NCBI GenBank assembly: GCA_025450855.1
Contig: JANWLL010000144.1
Span: 1-32,257 of the forward strand
Direction of reading: 5' to 3'
DNA length: 32,257 bases
Source: Vulcanimicrobiia bacterium
GTDB taxonomy: Bacteria; Vulcanimicrobiota; Vulcanimicrobiia; Eremiobacterales; Eremiobacteraceae
Positions within the stretch are counted from its first letter, which is position 1. Every line of letters starts with the position of its first letter. Below, one piece after another: positions 9,445 through 17,569 of the stretch. Under the pieces are notes generated by a model that ran no database searches, was not told the origin of the DNA, and was given only the letters and a program-made list of their open reading frames with translations. The translations under genes and the position numbers were made by a program.

Positions 9445-10479
9445 TCAGAGAGCCGGGCGCGCGTCCGCGGCCGGCGTTTTCTCCTCGGCCAACCGCTGTG
9501 CGGCGGTCGTGATGTCGTCGATGAGCGGATCGGCCGCAGCTCCCGCAGGCTGCTTGCAGAGCGCGACGCTCGGCACTTGCCAAGGCGCCCACTCCTGCGA
9601 GCTGAGCCGGAAGTACTGACGCTCGAAGACCGCGACGACGGGCACGCCGACCGCGCTCGCCACGTGCGTCGCGCCGGTGTCGACGGTGACGACGACCGAA
9701 CACCGCTCGAGCGCCGCGGCCCATCGCAGCAGCGGTAAGCCGTCGAGCCACGTGATGTTGGGAGCGGAAACGGCGCCGCGAAGCCGCGCCGCCGCATCAG
9801 GCACGTCATTTCCGTAGGTCACCAGCACGTCCCTCCGCAGCGATGCGAGGCGCCGCAGGAGCTTCACCGTCGCTTCGAAGCCGAAATTCGACTGGAACCA
9901 ACGCGGCGCGAGGTTGAGCGCGATCGCTCCTCCCGCCACGGCGTTGCGCGCGAACGCGCGGTCGTCGTCGCCGAGCCGCAGCACGAGCCGATCGGTCGTG
10001 AAGCTGCCGCCGGCGAGCGCGACGAGCGAGAGCACTTGATGGACCTCATGCGCGACAGGTCGATCCGGGTACCGGTCGGCGAGTTCGGGATCCGCTTCCG
10101 AGATGCAATGATCGGTCAAAAGCCACCACGCGGCGAGGCGCGAGAAATATCTGCGGCGATAGACGTAGCCGATCCGTCGCGGGGCACGCGTCCACGCAGC
10201 CAGCCGGTAGTCGGCGGTTCTCGGCGCCAAGGCGACGACGAGATCCGCCCCTGCGCCGACCTCGCGCGCGATCGTGCGAGCGGTCGAGACCGTCGCCGAC
10301 TTTCGCAGGACGTGCACGCAATCGACGTCGGGACTATGACGGAGCACCGGTTCCGTGTAGTCCGTGACGATCGCCTCGATCTTCGCTTCGGGCCACGACT
10401 TGCGCAGCGAGGCGATGGCGGGCGTCGACAAGACGAGGTCGCCGACGCGATCCGTCCTGATGATGACGATGCGTTTCAT
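9445..10479 (-). CDS. Family 9 glycosyltransferase (ADP-heptosyltransferase-like) no. 1
   Basis: A 344-residue GT-B enzyme of the LPS heptosyltransferase family. The N-terminal domain opens with RTDRVGDLVLSTPAIASLRK (8-27), the classic GT9 loop with the catalytic Asp in the GD pair. The C-terminal nucleotide-sugar domain carries VDTGATHVASAVGVPVVAVF (266-285), the ADP-heptose binding signature. GT9 enzymes add heptose from ADP-heptose to the LPS inner core at the inner membrane. The heptose kinase and adenylyltransferase genes upstream in the same run support this donor. The start ATG overlaps the preceding gene's TGA as ATGA. It could act in another heptose-containing glycan instead of LPS. 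Confidence 0.88.
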   Translation of the reverse strand: MKRIVIIRTDRVGDLVLSTPAIASLRKSWPEAKIEAIVTDYTEPVLRHSPDVDCVHVLRKSATVSTARTIAREVGAGADLVVALAPRTADYRLAAWTRAPRRIGYVYRRRYFSRLAAWWLLTDHCISEADPELADRYPDRPVAHEVHQVLSLVALAGGSFTTDRLVLRLGDDDRAFARNAVAGGAIALNLAPRWFQSNFGFEATVKLLRRLASLRRDVLVTYGNDVPDAAARLRGAVSAPNITWLDGLPLLRWAAALERCSVVVTVDTGATHVASAVGVPVVAVFERQYFRLSSQEWAPWQVPSVALCKQPAGAAADPLIDDITTAAQRLAEEKTPAADARPAL

Positions 10480-11399
10480 CGCGAACCGTCCGAAGCCGCG
10501 ATCTCCTCGAAGTACGCCGCTCGTGCGAGGCGGTGCGCGGCCCAGCGTTGGACGGGCGCAGGGACGTTCGTCGGCGTGTCGCCGCCGGCACCCGAGAGGC
10601 GCTCGAGGACGCGCGGCCAGCCTGCAGCGCGCGCGACTCCGCTCCAAAAGCGGATCGGCGCCACTTGACCCGTCGCGAGGGCGACGCGCCAGTGCGGATG
10701 CTTCCTCAGGAATTGGACGGCCGTGCGGCCTTGCGCGCGCGCTTGGCGCACCATGCTCGGCACGTTCGCGCGCGGAACGGGCGGCTTGAAGTGATAGACG
10801 ATCGCGTCGCGCGCCAGCATCGACGGTACGCCCATCGTGCGCAGTCGGAAGCCGAGTTCGAGATCTTCCCAGCCGTACTCGCGGAAGCGCTCGTCGAATC
10901 CGCCCGCCTCTTGCACGAGCGCGAGCGGCAGCGAAACGTTCGTCGTCCAGAAGTACGCGCCGGAATAGTTGCGCCACGAATATCTCGCGGGGGGAAGGTG
11001 ATCGAAATCGTCGACGTTGATGACGCCTGCGCGGCAGATCGAACGCGGATGCTCGCGATGGAAACGCACGTGTGCCGCCAGCAACCCCGGCGTCGCAAGG
11101 ACGTCGTCGTCCATGAACAAGACGTACTCGCCTCGCGCTCGCGCGATGCCCGCGTTGCGTCCGCGCGCCAAGCCGGCGTTGCGCTGCCGGACGACGTGGA
11201 GCGAGCACGTCGGCTGGAGCTTCGATATGACCGATTCGTACGATCCGTCGGTCGACCCGTCGTCGACGAGAACGATCTCGTAGTCGCCCGGATCGAGGTC
11301 CTGATCGAAAAGCGCGGTCAGCACGCGGCCGAGCAGCGCTTTGCGATTGTACGTGCACAGCTGGACCGTGAGGACGGGCGTTTTCGCAGCTGCGCTCAT
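10476..11399 (-). CDS. Family 2 glycosyltransferase (GT-A fold) no. 2
   Basis: A 307-residue GT2 enzyme. LTVQLCTYNRKALLGRVL leads to IVLVDDGSTDGS, RNAGLARGRNAGIARARG and the metal-binding FMDDD triad at 97-99. The acceptor part has AGGFDERFREYGWEDLELGFRL, so it belongs to the same subgroup as the other two GT2 genes here; the three are probably paralogues. It is flanked by GT9 genes on both sides with 4-nt ATGA overlaps at both ends, consistent with sequential sugar additions by enzymes made in fixed ratio. No signal peptide or membrane span. Donor and acceptor are unknown. Confidence 0.88.
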   Translation of the reverse strand: MSAAAKTPVLTVQLCTYNRKALLGRVLTALFDQDLDPGDYEIVLVDDGSTDGSYESVISKLQPTCSLHVVRQRNAGLARGRNAGIARARGEYVLFMDDDVLATPGLLAAHVRFHREHPRSICRAGVINVDDFDHLPPARYSWRNYSGAYFWTTNVSLPLALVQEAGGFDERFREYGWEDLELGFRLRTMGVPSMLARDAIVYHFKPPVPRANVPSMVRQARAQGRTAVQFLRKHPHWRVALATGQVAPIRFWSGVARAAGWPRVLERLSGAGGDTPTNVPAPVQRWAAHRLARAAYFEEIAASDGSR

Positions 11400-12451
11400 G
11401 CGCGCGCCGACCCCGCGCTCGTCGCTCCCGAAGTCTTCGGCACGAGCGTGCGAGCGGCGTCGACGACGACGGCCGGCGACAGCGCTCCGTAGCATGCGAA
11501 ATCCGGACAATTCTCTTTGCGGTGCCACGTAGGGCACGGATACGACGGCCGCACGACCGCGACGCGGGAGCCGAGCGGCGCCCAACGATCCGGCAGATCC
11601 GTCCGCAGCGCGAATATGCCCACCGTCGGTGCGCCGAGCGCGGCGGCTATGTGCATCGGCCCGGAATCCAGCGCGACGACGAGAGCCGCGCGTCCGAGCA
11701 GCGCGGCAAGCGCCATAACGTCGGTCTTTCCGGCGACGAGCGCAACACGGCTGCGCATCGCCGTCGAGATTCGTGCAATCGTCGACGCGTCGGCCGCGCT
11801 GCCCGTGAGGACGACCGGAAGATCGAACTCGGACGCGATCGCGTCGCCGATCGCCGCAAATCGTTCGGTCGGCCACGTGACGCGATCGAGATCGAGACCG
11901 CGAGCGGCGTGCAGGACGGCGAACGGCCCGGCGATGTGAGCGGCGGCCAGGACGGCGTCGGCGCGCGTCGCATCGCCCGCGCGCGGGTGGATATCGATCG
12001 TGAAATCGCCGGGCTCCGCCGTCGCGCCGAGCGCGCGAGCGTAGTCCATCTGGACATCCGTCCAGTGGCTCGTCACGTCACCGTTTTCCGTTCTCACCGT
12101 AACCCGCTTCGTGTACGACCACGAATAGAGACGCCGCGCCTGTCCGACGCGCACCGGGATACGCGCTCGCCGCAGCGCGCTCGCGATCCGCGCGGTCGAC
12201 CAGAAGACGACCGCGTGGGTGAACGATCTCGATGCGAGCGCCGCGCCGAGATCGCCGGCGCTCATGGATCCGTCGTCCGCGATGATGTCACGCACGTCGG
12301 GCCGGTCTTGGAGGATCGGCGCCGCGTACGGCGTCGTGACGACCGACAGCGGCGTGCCGAAATGTCGCGACAACGCGTGAATCGCAGGCGTCGCGGCGAG
12401 GAGATCGCCGATCCCGCCGCCCGAGCAGATCGCGACGACGCTGCGCGTCAG
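11396..12451 (-). CDS. Family 9 glycosyltransferase (ADP-heptosyltransferase-like) no. 2, apparent CTG start
   Basis: A 351-residue GT9 protein if started at CTG 12451. ICSGGGIGDLLAATPAIHALSRH (8-30) is the N-terminal GT9 motif; ALDSGPMHIAAALGAPTVGIF (260-280) is the donor-site signature. A C-terminal YPCPTWHRKENCPDFACYGALSP segment carries three cysteines typical of many GT9 proteins. There is no ATG, GTG or TTG in frame between the upstream gene and the start of homology. The first plausible initiator is CTG, which overlaps the preceding TGA as CTGA and is preceded by GTGGGG about seven bases upstream. Role: adding heptose or a similar sugar to the LPS-like core. Confidence 0.85.
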   Translation of the reverse strand: MTRSVVAICSGGGIGDLLAATPAIHALSRHFGTPLSVVTTPYAAPILQDRPDVRDIIADDGSMSAGDLGAALASRSFTHAVVFWSTARIASALRRARIPVRVGQARRLYSWSYTKRVTVRTENGDVTSHWTDVQMDYARALGATAEPGDFTIDIHPRAGDATRADAVLAAAHIAGPFAVLHAARGLDLDRVTWPTERFAAIGDAIASEFDLPVVLTGSAADASTIARISTAMRSRVALVAGKTDVMALAALLGRAALVVALDSGPMHIAAALGAPTVGIFALRTDLPDRWAPLGSRVAVVRPSYPCPTWHRKENCPDFACYGALSPAVVVDAARTLVPKTSGATSAGSARA

Positions 12452-13485
12452 GACACGACCCCACGGGGCACGATCAGATCGGCGAGCGCGCTGCCGGCGG
12501 AGACGCCGAACTCTTGCGCTGCGGTCGCCGTCGCGTTCTCCGGTTGGACGAGGCAGCGAGCGGCTGCGGCCCACGGACGCCACTGACGTGAGAGTTGCGG
12601 GAACCGGACCGGTCCGAAGACGTCGACCACGGGAACTCCGAGCATTCCTGCGGCGTGAGCGGCGCCGGTATCTGGTGTGAGCAACGCGCCGGCCGAGCCG
12701 ATGGCGCCCAACCACCGGCGCAGCGTCGCCGTCTCGGCCGCGATGATGGTGCCGGCGTCGCGGCATCGCGCGGGCACTGCTTCCATGACCGCGCGTGCGT
12801 GCCCCGCGTCGTCGGGACCGGCGAGCAGCACGCAACGTTGAAACGGCGAGGCATCGAGCGCGGCGACCGCCATGCGAGCGAGCGCGCGCGCATCCCATCC
12901 GCGCTCGAACCATTTGCGCGCGACTTGAAGGCCAAGCGCTCCCATCGTGCGCGTCGATGCGTCGGTCTCGACGTCGAGCCACCGCCGGAGAATCGCCGGA
13001 TCCGCGGACGGCGGCGCATCCGCGCCGAGCCGCAGCGCGAGGCGATGGATCGCGTTCACCTCGTGCTCAGGTTCCTCGACCCACGCCGCCGGCCGATAGA
13101 CCGCATACGTCAAGTGCCAGAACTGCCAGACCGACTTGAACGGCTTCTCGAGGCGATGCCAAAAGCCGGCGCGCTTGTGCGCGCCAGACTTGGAGCCGAG
13201 CGTATATCCTATCGGCTCTTCGGTCGCGACGAGCGCGTCGGTATAATCCTGCTCGCGCAGTTCGGCCGCCAATCGGATCCGCTCGGCGGCATCATCGTCG
13301 CGTTCGAGGACGTGGACGCGGGCGACTCGATCGCGCGAGAACAGCGCGGCGTTGCGCGGCGAGCAGAGCGCGCCGAACGTCGCACTTGGAAACGCGGTGC
13401 GCAACGCTTCGAGCGCGGGCACGCAGACGAGCGCATCGCCGATGCCGTCGAGACGGATGAGAAGAAAGCGGCGTTCGTCAGCCAT
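12448..13485 (-). CDS. Family 9 glycosyltransferase (ADP-heptosyltransferase-like) no. 3
   Basis: A 345-residue GT9 enzyme. RFLLIRLDGIGDALVCVPALEALR (6-29) is a textbook heptosyltransferase N-terminus; LLTPDTGAAHAAGMLGVPVVDVFGPVRFPQLSRQWRPW (268-305) is the donor-binding loop. It has a longer mid-section than its two GT9 neighbours (AVYRPAAWVEEPEHEVNAIHRLALRLG). The ATG at 13485 lies inside the end of the upstream GT2 gene (8-nt overlap). It probably uses ADP-heptose produced by the kinase/adenylyltransferase pair encoded upstream. The family is certain; sugar specificity and linkage are not. Confidence 0.88.
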   Translation of the reverse strand: MADERRFLLIRLDGIGDALVCVPALEALRTAFPSATFGALCSPRNAALFSRDRVARVHVLERDDDAAERIRLAAELREQDYTDALVATEEPIGYTLGSKSGAHKRAGFWHRLEKPFKSVWQFWHLTYAVYRPAAWVEEPEHEVNAIHRLALRLGADAPPSADPAILRRWLDVETDASTRTMGALGLQVARKWFERGWDARALARMAVAALDASPFQRCVLLAGPDDAGHARAVMEAVPARCRDAGTIIAAETATLRRWLGAIGSAGALLTPDTGAAHAAGMLGVPVVDVFGPVRFPQLSRQWRPWAAAARCLVQPENATATAAQEFGVSAGSALADLIVPRGVVS

Positions 13486-14362
13486 CGCTTCGAAGCGCGA
13501 GGCGCATCGCGTCGAGATATGCCGCGTCGACGAGCGCTTCAGCCGCGAAGCGTCCGAGCGGCGAGCGAGCCGCGTCCGGATCCGCGGCGAGGCGCGCATA
13601 CCATCGACGAAGCGGCGGCGCCTCGAGAAGCGCGGCACGCGCGAAATTGAGCGCGTACGCGCCCGTCGCGAGCCGCACGGGCAACGTCGGCGACTTGCGG
13701 ATGAAGCGCGCGGCCATCGCTCCCTTCTCGGTCGCGAGCGCGATGCGCGTGTCGAGCGGCTGCGCCGAAGCCGGCTTGACGTGATAGATGTGGGCGCCCC
13801 ACGACCAGACGCGCCGCGCGCCCCGCTCTCGAAGCCGCACGCCGAGATCCGTGTCCTCCCAGCCGTATAGATCGTAGCGCTCGTCGAAACCGCCGGCTGC
13901 GTCGAGTTCGACGCGCGAGACGCTCACGTTGCACGTGCAGAAAAACGCGCGCGAGAAGTTCTTCGCCGATGGTTGCGGGAGATCGCCGTCGCCTTCGACG
14001 TTGATGATCGGACCCGATACGACCCTTTTCGGATCCGCGTCGCGCGCTGCCAGATGTGCCTCGACCCAGCCGCGCGGCGGCAGCGTGTCGTCGTCGCAGA
14101 ACAAGATCGACGCACCGCTCGATGCCGCGATGCCGGCATTTCGAGCCCTGCCTCGATTCGGTTCGGCGACGGGGATCCCGCGGATCGCCAAGCCGGCGCG
14201 TGCGGCCGCCGCGACGACGGCCGGCGTTCCGTCCGTCGATCCGTTATCGACGACGACGACCTCGAAGCGGCCTGCGGCGGATTGAACGCTCAGACGTTCT
14301 AGGCACCCGCGCAGCAGGCCCGCGCGATTTCGCGTGGCGATGACGACCGAGGCGTCGGGCAT
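13478..14362 (-). CDS. Family 2 glycosyltransferase (GT-A fold) no. 3
   Basis: A 294-residue GT2 enzyme. DASVVIATRNRAGLLRGCLERL leads to VVVDNGSTDGT, PNRGRARNAGIAASSG and FCDDDT with the metal-binding DDD at 90-92. The acceptor-side segment AGGFDERYDLYGWEDTDLGVRL matches GT2 no. 1 and no. 2. The start at ATG 14362 is one base after the TGA of the LpxB-like gene. It follows an enzyme that probably makes a lipid-linked disaccharide-type product, so it may act early on that acceptor; this is inference from order only. Confidence 0.88.
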   Translation of the reverse strand: MPDASVVIATRNRAGLLRGCLERLSVQSAAGRFEVVVVDNGSTDGTPAVVAAAARAGLAIRGIPVAEPNRGRARNAGIAASSGASILFCDDDTLPPRGWVEAHLAARDADPKRVVSGPIINVEGDGDLPQPSAKNFSRAFFCTCNVSVSRVELDAAGGFDERYDLYGWEDTDLGVRLRERGARRVWSWGAHIYHVKPASAQPLDTRIALATEKGAMAARFIRKSPTLPVRLATGAYALNFARAALLEAPPLRRWYARLAADPDAARSPLGRFAAEALVDAAYLDAMRLALRSDG

Positions 14363-14363
14363 G

Positions 14364-15599
14364 TCAGAGAGCGACCTCGAGCGGCTCATCCGCCGCGACC
14401 GCAAGCGCCTCGGCGGCCATCCGATCCGAAGCGCCCGCATCGCGCGCGTAGATGCGGCCGAGCGCCTCGCGTGCGGTCGCCAGGCCGGCGTCATCGTCGA
14501 ACATCAGCGATGCTGTCGCCGCCACATCATCGGGTTTCAGGACGCCGCGCATCTCCGGCACGATTTCTCGATCCGCGTCGATGTTCGGCTGGGTGACGAA
14601 GCGGAAACGGCGTTCCGCCGCGCGCACGATCATCGATTTGAGCGGCCGACCCACGAGCGGCACGAGATGGAGATAGCCGGCGACGCCGTTCATGACGATG
14701 AGGTCGGCACGATTGAGCGGCACGACGACGAGCATCGGACGCGCGAGCGCCGCGGACTCGATGCACTTCGTGCCGGGAATCGTCAAGACGAGCCGCGTCG
14801 CAGACAGCGCTCTGTAGTCGACCGACCGGTCGAGCATGAAGCGCTCTCCGTCGGCTTCGACCGATCTGCCGTCGCCCGCGAGCGTGGCGCCCATGCCGCC
14901 CATGCGCGGATCCGGCCGCGCTTCGAGCGCCGCCCGCAGCTCGTCGTCACCGTTGAACGGCGAGAGGACGAACGTGATGGCGATCCCGGGCTTTCGCCTG
15001 CGGATGCTCCGCGCGACGGCGATGAAGAACGGGAGCGCATGCTTGATCTCCATCGGTCTGCTGCCGGGCAGTATGCAGATGCCGTCGCCGCGCCGATCAT
15101 CGGGCGGCGCTGACAACGAACCAAAGACCGCGTCGGGAACGAGATTGCCGACCGTCTTCACGCGATCCGGCGGCGCGCCGGCACGCCGGAGCTCCGCGGC
15201 GTTCCGTTCGTCGAGCGCGAAGAAGCGCACGAACGATTGGCAATAGCTGCGACGCGTGAATTTGTACGTCATCGGCTTCACGCCCAGGCGCCGCGCGATC
15301 GTCGTCGCGTGGAAGAGGTCGCCGCCGAGATATTGGAGCGCGCCGCCTCCGCGTTCCATGCCTTTCACCGCTTTGCGAAGCAGGAAGCGCCCGTAACCTT
15401 TCGGGTCGACGACGTCCGCCGTCGGGAACATCGACGACGTGAGCTCCGCTTCGCGGCCCGTGGCATACGGGCACGGCACGAAGACGACCGTCACGCGGGC
15501 GTCCGGTGCCTTCCGATAGACGGCGCGCAAGAACGGACGTGCCCATCCCATGAGCTCGCCGGGACCGTTCGTCGTGACGACGAGTCGCGGTGCGGTCAC
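14364..15599 (-). CDS. Lipid-A-disaccharide synthase-like glycosyltransferase (GT19-like)
   Basis: A 411-residue GT-B protein resembling LpxB. The N-terminal glycine-rich loop reads TTNGPGELMGWARPF (9-23), the form seen in LpxB-related proteins, rather than the GEASGD of E. coli LpxB. Other hallmarks are ILPGSRPMEIKHALPFF (176-192) and VLTIPGTKCIESAALARPMLVVVPLN (271-296). LpxB joins UDP-diacylglucosamine to lipid X at the inner membrane; this variant may make a related lipid-linked disaccharide. No lpxA, lpxC or lpxD gene accompanies it here. The start is GTG at 15599, overlapping the preceding stop as GTGA. Annotating it plainly as lpxB would overstate the evidence because the N-terminal motif differs. 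Confidence 0.75.
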   Translation of the reverse strand: MTAPRLVVTTNGPGELMGWARPFLRAVYRKAPDARVTVVFVPCPYATGREAELTSSMFPTADVVDPKGYGRFLLRKAVKGMERGGGALQYLGGDLFHATTIARRLGVKPMTYKFTRRSYCQSFVRFFALDERNAAELRRAGAPPDRVKTVGNLVPDAVFGSLSAPPDDRRGDGICILPGSRPMEIKHALPFFIAVARSIRRRKPGIAITFVLSPFNGDDELRAALEARPDPRMGGMGATLAGDGRSVEADGERFMLDRSVDYRALSATRLVLTIPGTKCIESAALARPMLVVVPLNRADLIVMNGVAGYLHLVPLVGRPLKSMIVRAAERRFRFVTQPNIDADREIVPEMRGVLKPDDVAATASLMFDDDAGLATAREALGRIYARDAGASDRMAAEALAVAADEPLEVAL

Positions 15600-16087
15600 G
15601 GAGATGCGCTCTCGCGGATGCGTCGCACGATATCGGTCGTCGACGATGCGGCCACGTGCGGCGCGAGGACGATCTTGCCGCCGACCTCGGCGACCGCGCC
15701 GGCTTCGGGCAGCTCTTCCAGTCCGTATTGCGCGCTCTTCACGTGGATGTCCGGACGAAGCGCGCGAATCGTCGCGTCCGGCCGCTGCTCGTCGAAGATG
15801 CAGACGAAGTCGACGCTGGCGAGCGCAGCGACGACTTCCGCGCGCTCCGCAGCCGGAACGATCGGCCTTCCAAGACCCTTGCCGAGCGAGCGAACCGACT
15901 CGTCGGAGTTGACGCCGACGACGAGCATCGCGCCGAGACCGCGCGCGAACTCCAGATAACGCACGTGCCCGATGTGTAGCACGTCGAACACGCCATTGGT
16001 GAAGACCACCGGGCTGTGCGTCGCGCGTCGCTGCGCGACAGCTTCCGCGAGCGCTTCGCGCGTCAGCACTTTATCAGCTGCGCGCAC
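15596..16087 (-). CDS. rfaE2: D-glycero-beta-D-manno-heptose-1-phosphate adenylyltransferase (HldE C-terminal domain as a separate protein)
   Basis: A 163-residue nucleotidyltransferase of the cytidylyltransferase fold. FTNGVFDVLHIGHVRYLEFARGLG has the HIGH motif at 38-41, followed by VGVNSDESVR and the C-terminal ASSTTDIVRRIR segment typical of HldE domain II/HldC. It transfers AMP from ATP to heptose-1-phosphate to make ADP-heptose precursor for GT9 enzymes. In E. coli this domain is fused to the kinase; here it is a separate gene right after it. The GTG at 16087 overlaps the kinase end by 14 nt; a GTG at 16069 would give no overlap. The usual VKGGDY-type substrate loop reads VKSAQYGLEELPE, a variation worth noting. 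Confidence 0.88.
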   Translation of the reverse strand: MRAADKVLTREALAEAVAQRRATHSPVVFTNGVFDVLHIGHVRYLEFARGLGAMLVVGVNSDESVRSLGKGLGRPIVPAAERAEVVAALASVDFVCIFDEQRPDATIRALRPDIHVKSAQYGLEELPEAGAVAEVGGKIVLAPHVAASSTTDIVRRIRESASP

Positions 16088-17144
16088 GTCGCGCCGTCGC
16101 TCTGGCGGGCCGCCGCTTTTGCGTCGGCGGGAACGGCACCGGTTTCGCGACGCCTTCGTGTTCGGCGAAGCGGACGATCTCTGCGGCCGTCGCCGTCGCC
16201 GTACCGAGCTTCTCCACGACGACGCCTGCGGCGAGCGTCGCGAGCGACACCGCCCGCTCGATCGGCGCGCCGACGGCCAGCGCGAGCGTCAGCGTCGAGA
16301 TGACCGTGTCGCCGGCACCGCTGACGTCGTAGACCTGCCTCGCGACCGCCGGCACGGTGAAGGCGCGGGCGCTCTTAGAGAACAGCGTCATGCCATGCTC
16401 GCCGCGCGTGATGAGGACGTATTTGCAACCGGTCCGTTTGATGAGCGCGGCCGCCGCGCGTGAGAGATCGCGATCGGACGCGATGGTCACGCCGGCCGCG
16501 GCGCCTGCTTCCACCGCGTTCGGCGCGATGCAGTCTATTGAAGCGAACGCATCGAGGTTCTGGGGCTTCGGATCGCCCGCGATGACTGGGCGATGCGAAA
16601 AGGCGCGAAGGGCCTGAGTGACGGGCAAGCCGATGAGACCCTTGCCGTAATCCGAGATGATGATGCCGTCGACCTCGCCGTCGAGCTCGAGCAAGGAGCG
16701 TCGCAGCCGGCCGGCAAGCGCGCCGTTCACCGGCGCGGTCGATTCGCGGTCCGCGCGGACGAGCTGCTGGTGGTGGGCGACGATACGCGTCTTCTGCGTC
16801 GTCGGACGGCGCGCGACCCGCTGCACGCCGCTCGTGTCAGCGTGCAGGCGCGCGAGCATGTCCAAGACGCGCTCGCCCGCTTCATCGTCGCCGACGATAC
16901 CGATGGTCCGCACCTTCGCGCCGAGCGCCGCGAGATTGTTCGCGACGTTACCCGCGCCGCCGAGCGTGTACGAGTGGTCGTCGACCTCCACCACCGGCAC
17001 CGGAGCCTCGGGCGAGATCCGCCGCACGCGGCCCCACAGCCACTCGTCGAGCATGAGATCGCCGACGACGGCGATGCGCCGGCCGCGCATCCGTTCGAGA
17101 AGATCGGACACCCACCGGTCGCGAGGGCTCAGGCTTCGATCCAA
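16074..17144 (-). CDS. rfaE1: D-glycero-beta-D-manno-heptose-7-phosphate kinase (HldE N-terminal domain as a separate protein)
   Basis: A 356-residue PfkB/ribokinase-fold kinase. RIAVVGDLMLDEWLWGRVRRISPEAPVPVVEV (23-54) is the HldE/RfaE substrate region, GGAGNVANNLAALGA (62-76) is PfkB signature 1, and DVSGAGDT (273-280) holds the catalytic Asp279 and anion hole. It phosphorylates heptose-7-phosphate at C1 in ADP-heptose synthesis; gmhA, gmhB and hldD are not in the window. The TTG at 17144 is well supported by AGGA six bases upstream; it lies inside the end of accB (16-nt overlap). The C-terminal tail (PTQKRRPARATARRARS) is strongly basic and looks disordered. Confidence 0.9.
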   Translation of the reverse strand: MDRSLSPRDRWVSDLLERMRGRRIAVVGDLMLDEWLWGRVRRISPEAPVPVVEVDDHSYTLGGAGNVANNLAALGAKVRTIGIVGDDEAGERVLDMLARLHADTSGVQRVARRPTTQKTRIVAHHQQLVRADRESTAPVNGALAGRLRRSLLELDGEVDGIIISDYGKGLIGLPVTQALRAFSHRPVIAGDPKPQNLDAFASIDCIAPNAVEAGAAAGVTIASDRDLSRAAAALIKRTGCKYVLITRGEHGMTLFSKSARAFTVPAVARQVYDVSGAGDTVISTLTLALAVGAPIERAVSLATLAAGVVVEKLGTATATAAEIVRFAEHEGVAKPVPFPPTQKRRPARATARRARS

Positions 17145-17563
17145 AAGAGTTCCTGGCCGAGCGAGACGAGCGCACCATCTTCGACGCAGATCTTCGCTAT
17201 CGTGCCGTCGAACTCGCTGACGATCTCGTTCATCAATTTCATGGCTTCCAGGATGCAGAGTACCTGCCCTCCGGTCACCGAGTCGCCGACGGCGACGAAC
17301 GGTTTTGCTCCAGGCGCGGGCGAGCGATAGAATACGCCGACGAGCGGCGCGAGAACTTTGCGGACGTTCGCAGGCGCTTCCGGCACGCGCGATGCAGCGC
17401 GCGCCTTCGACGCGGCCGGCCCCGGTTGCGCGGCGAGCGGTGCGCTGCGCGCGGACATGCGCGCGTCGACGTCGACGCCGTCGCGCCGGATGCGTACGCG
17501 GTCGAGTCCGAATCTCTGCATGACGTCGACGATCGCGCGCAAGACTTTCGCGTCGAGCTCCAT
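17129..17563 (-). CDS. accB: Biotin carboxyl carrier protein of acetyl-CoA carboxylase
   Basis: A 144-residue BCCP. The C-terminal biotinyl domain (about 70-144) ends the hallmark CILEAMKLMNEI, with K109 the biotinylated lysine, followed by GTIAKICVEDGALVSLGQELFWIEA. An Ala/Pro-rich linker (about 38-67) joins it to a short N-terminal domain (MELDAKVLRAIVDVMQRFGL). It carries CO2 on biotin between AccC and the carboxyltransferase in the first step of fatty acid synthesis. The usual partner accC is not adjacent; instead accB sits between hisS and the heptose kinase. The start ATG at 17563 (a GTG directly precedes it) has GGAAAG upstream. Confidence 0.93.
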   Translation of the reverse strand: MELDAKVLRAIVDVMQRFGLDRVRIRRDGVDVDARMSARSAPLAAQPGPAASKARAASRVPEAPANVRKVLAPLVGVFYRSPAPGAKPFVAVGDSVTGGQVLCILEAMKLMNEIVSEFDGTIAKICVEDGALVSLGQELFWIEA

Positions 17564-17569
17564 CACTGC

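Noticed and set aside
11400-12982. Extended versions of the GT2/GT9 proteins reaching far into upstream genes
   Set aside because: The extra N-terminal residues are shadows of the preceding gene; fold signatures begin at the proposed starts.
14334-15113. Long plus-strand ORF opposite the LpxB-like gene
   Set aside because: Its translation is Arg/His/Asp-rich without domain or membrane pattern, the usual antisense shadow of a GC-rich gene.
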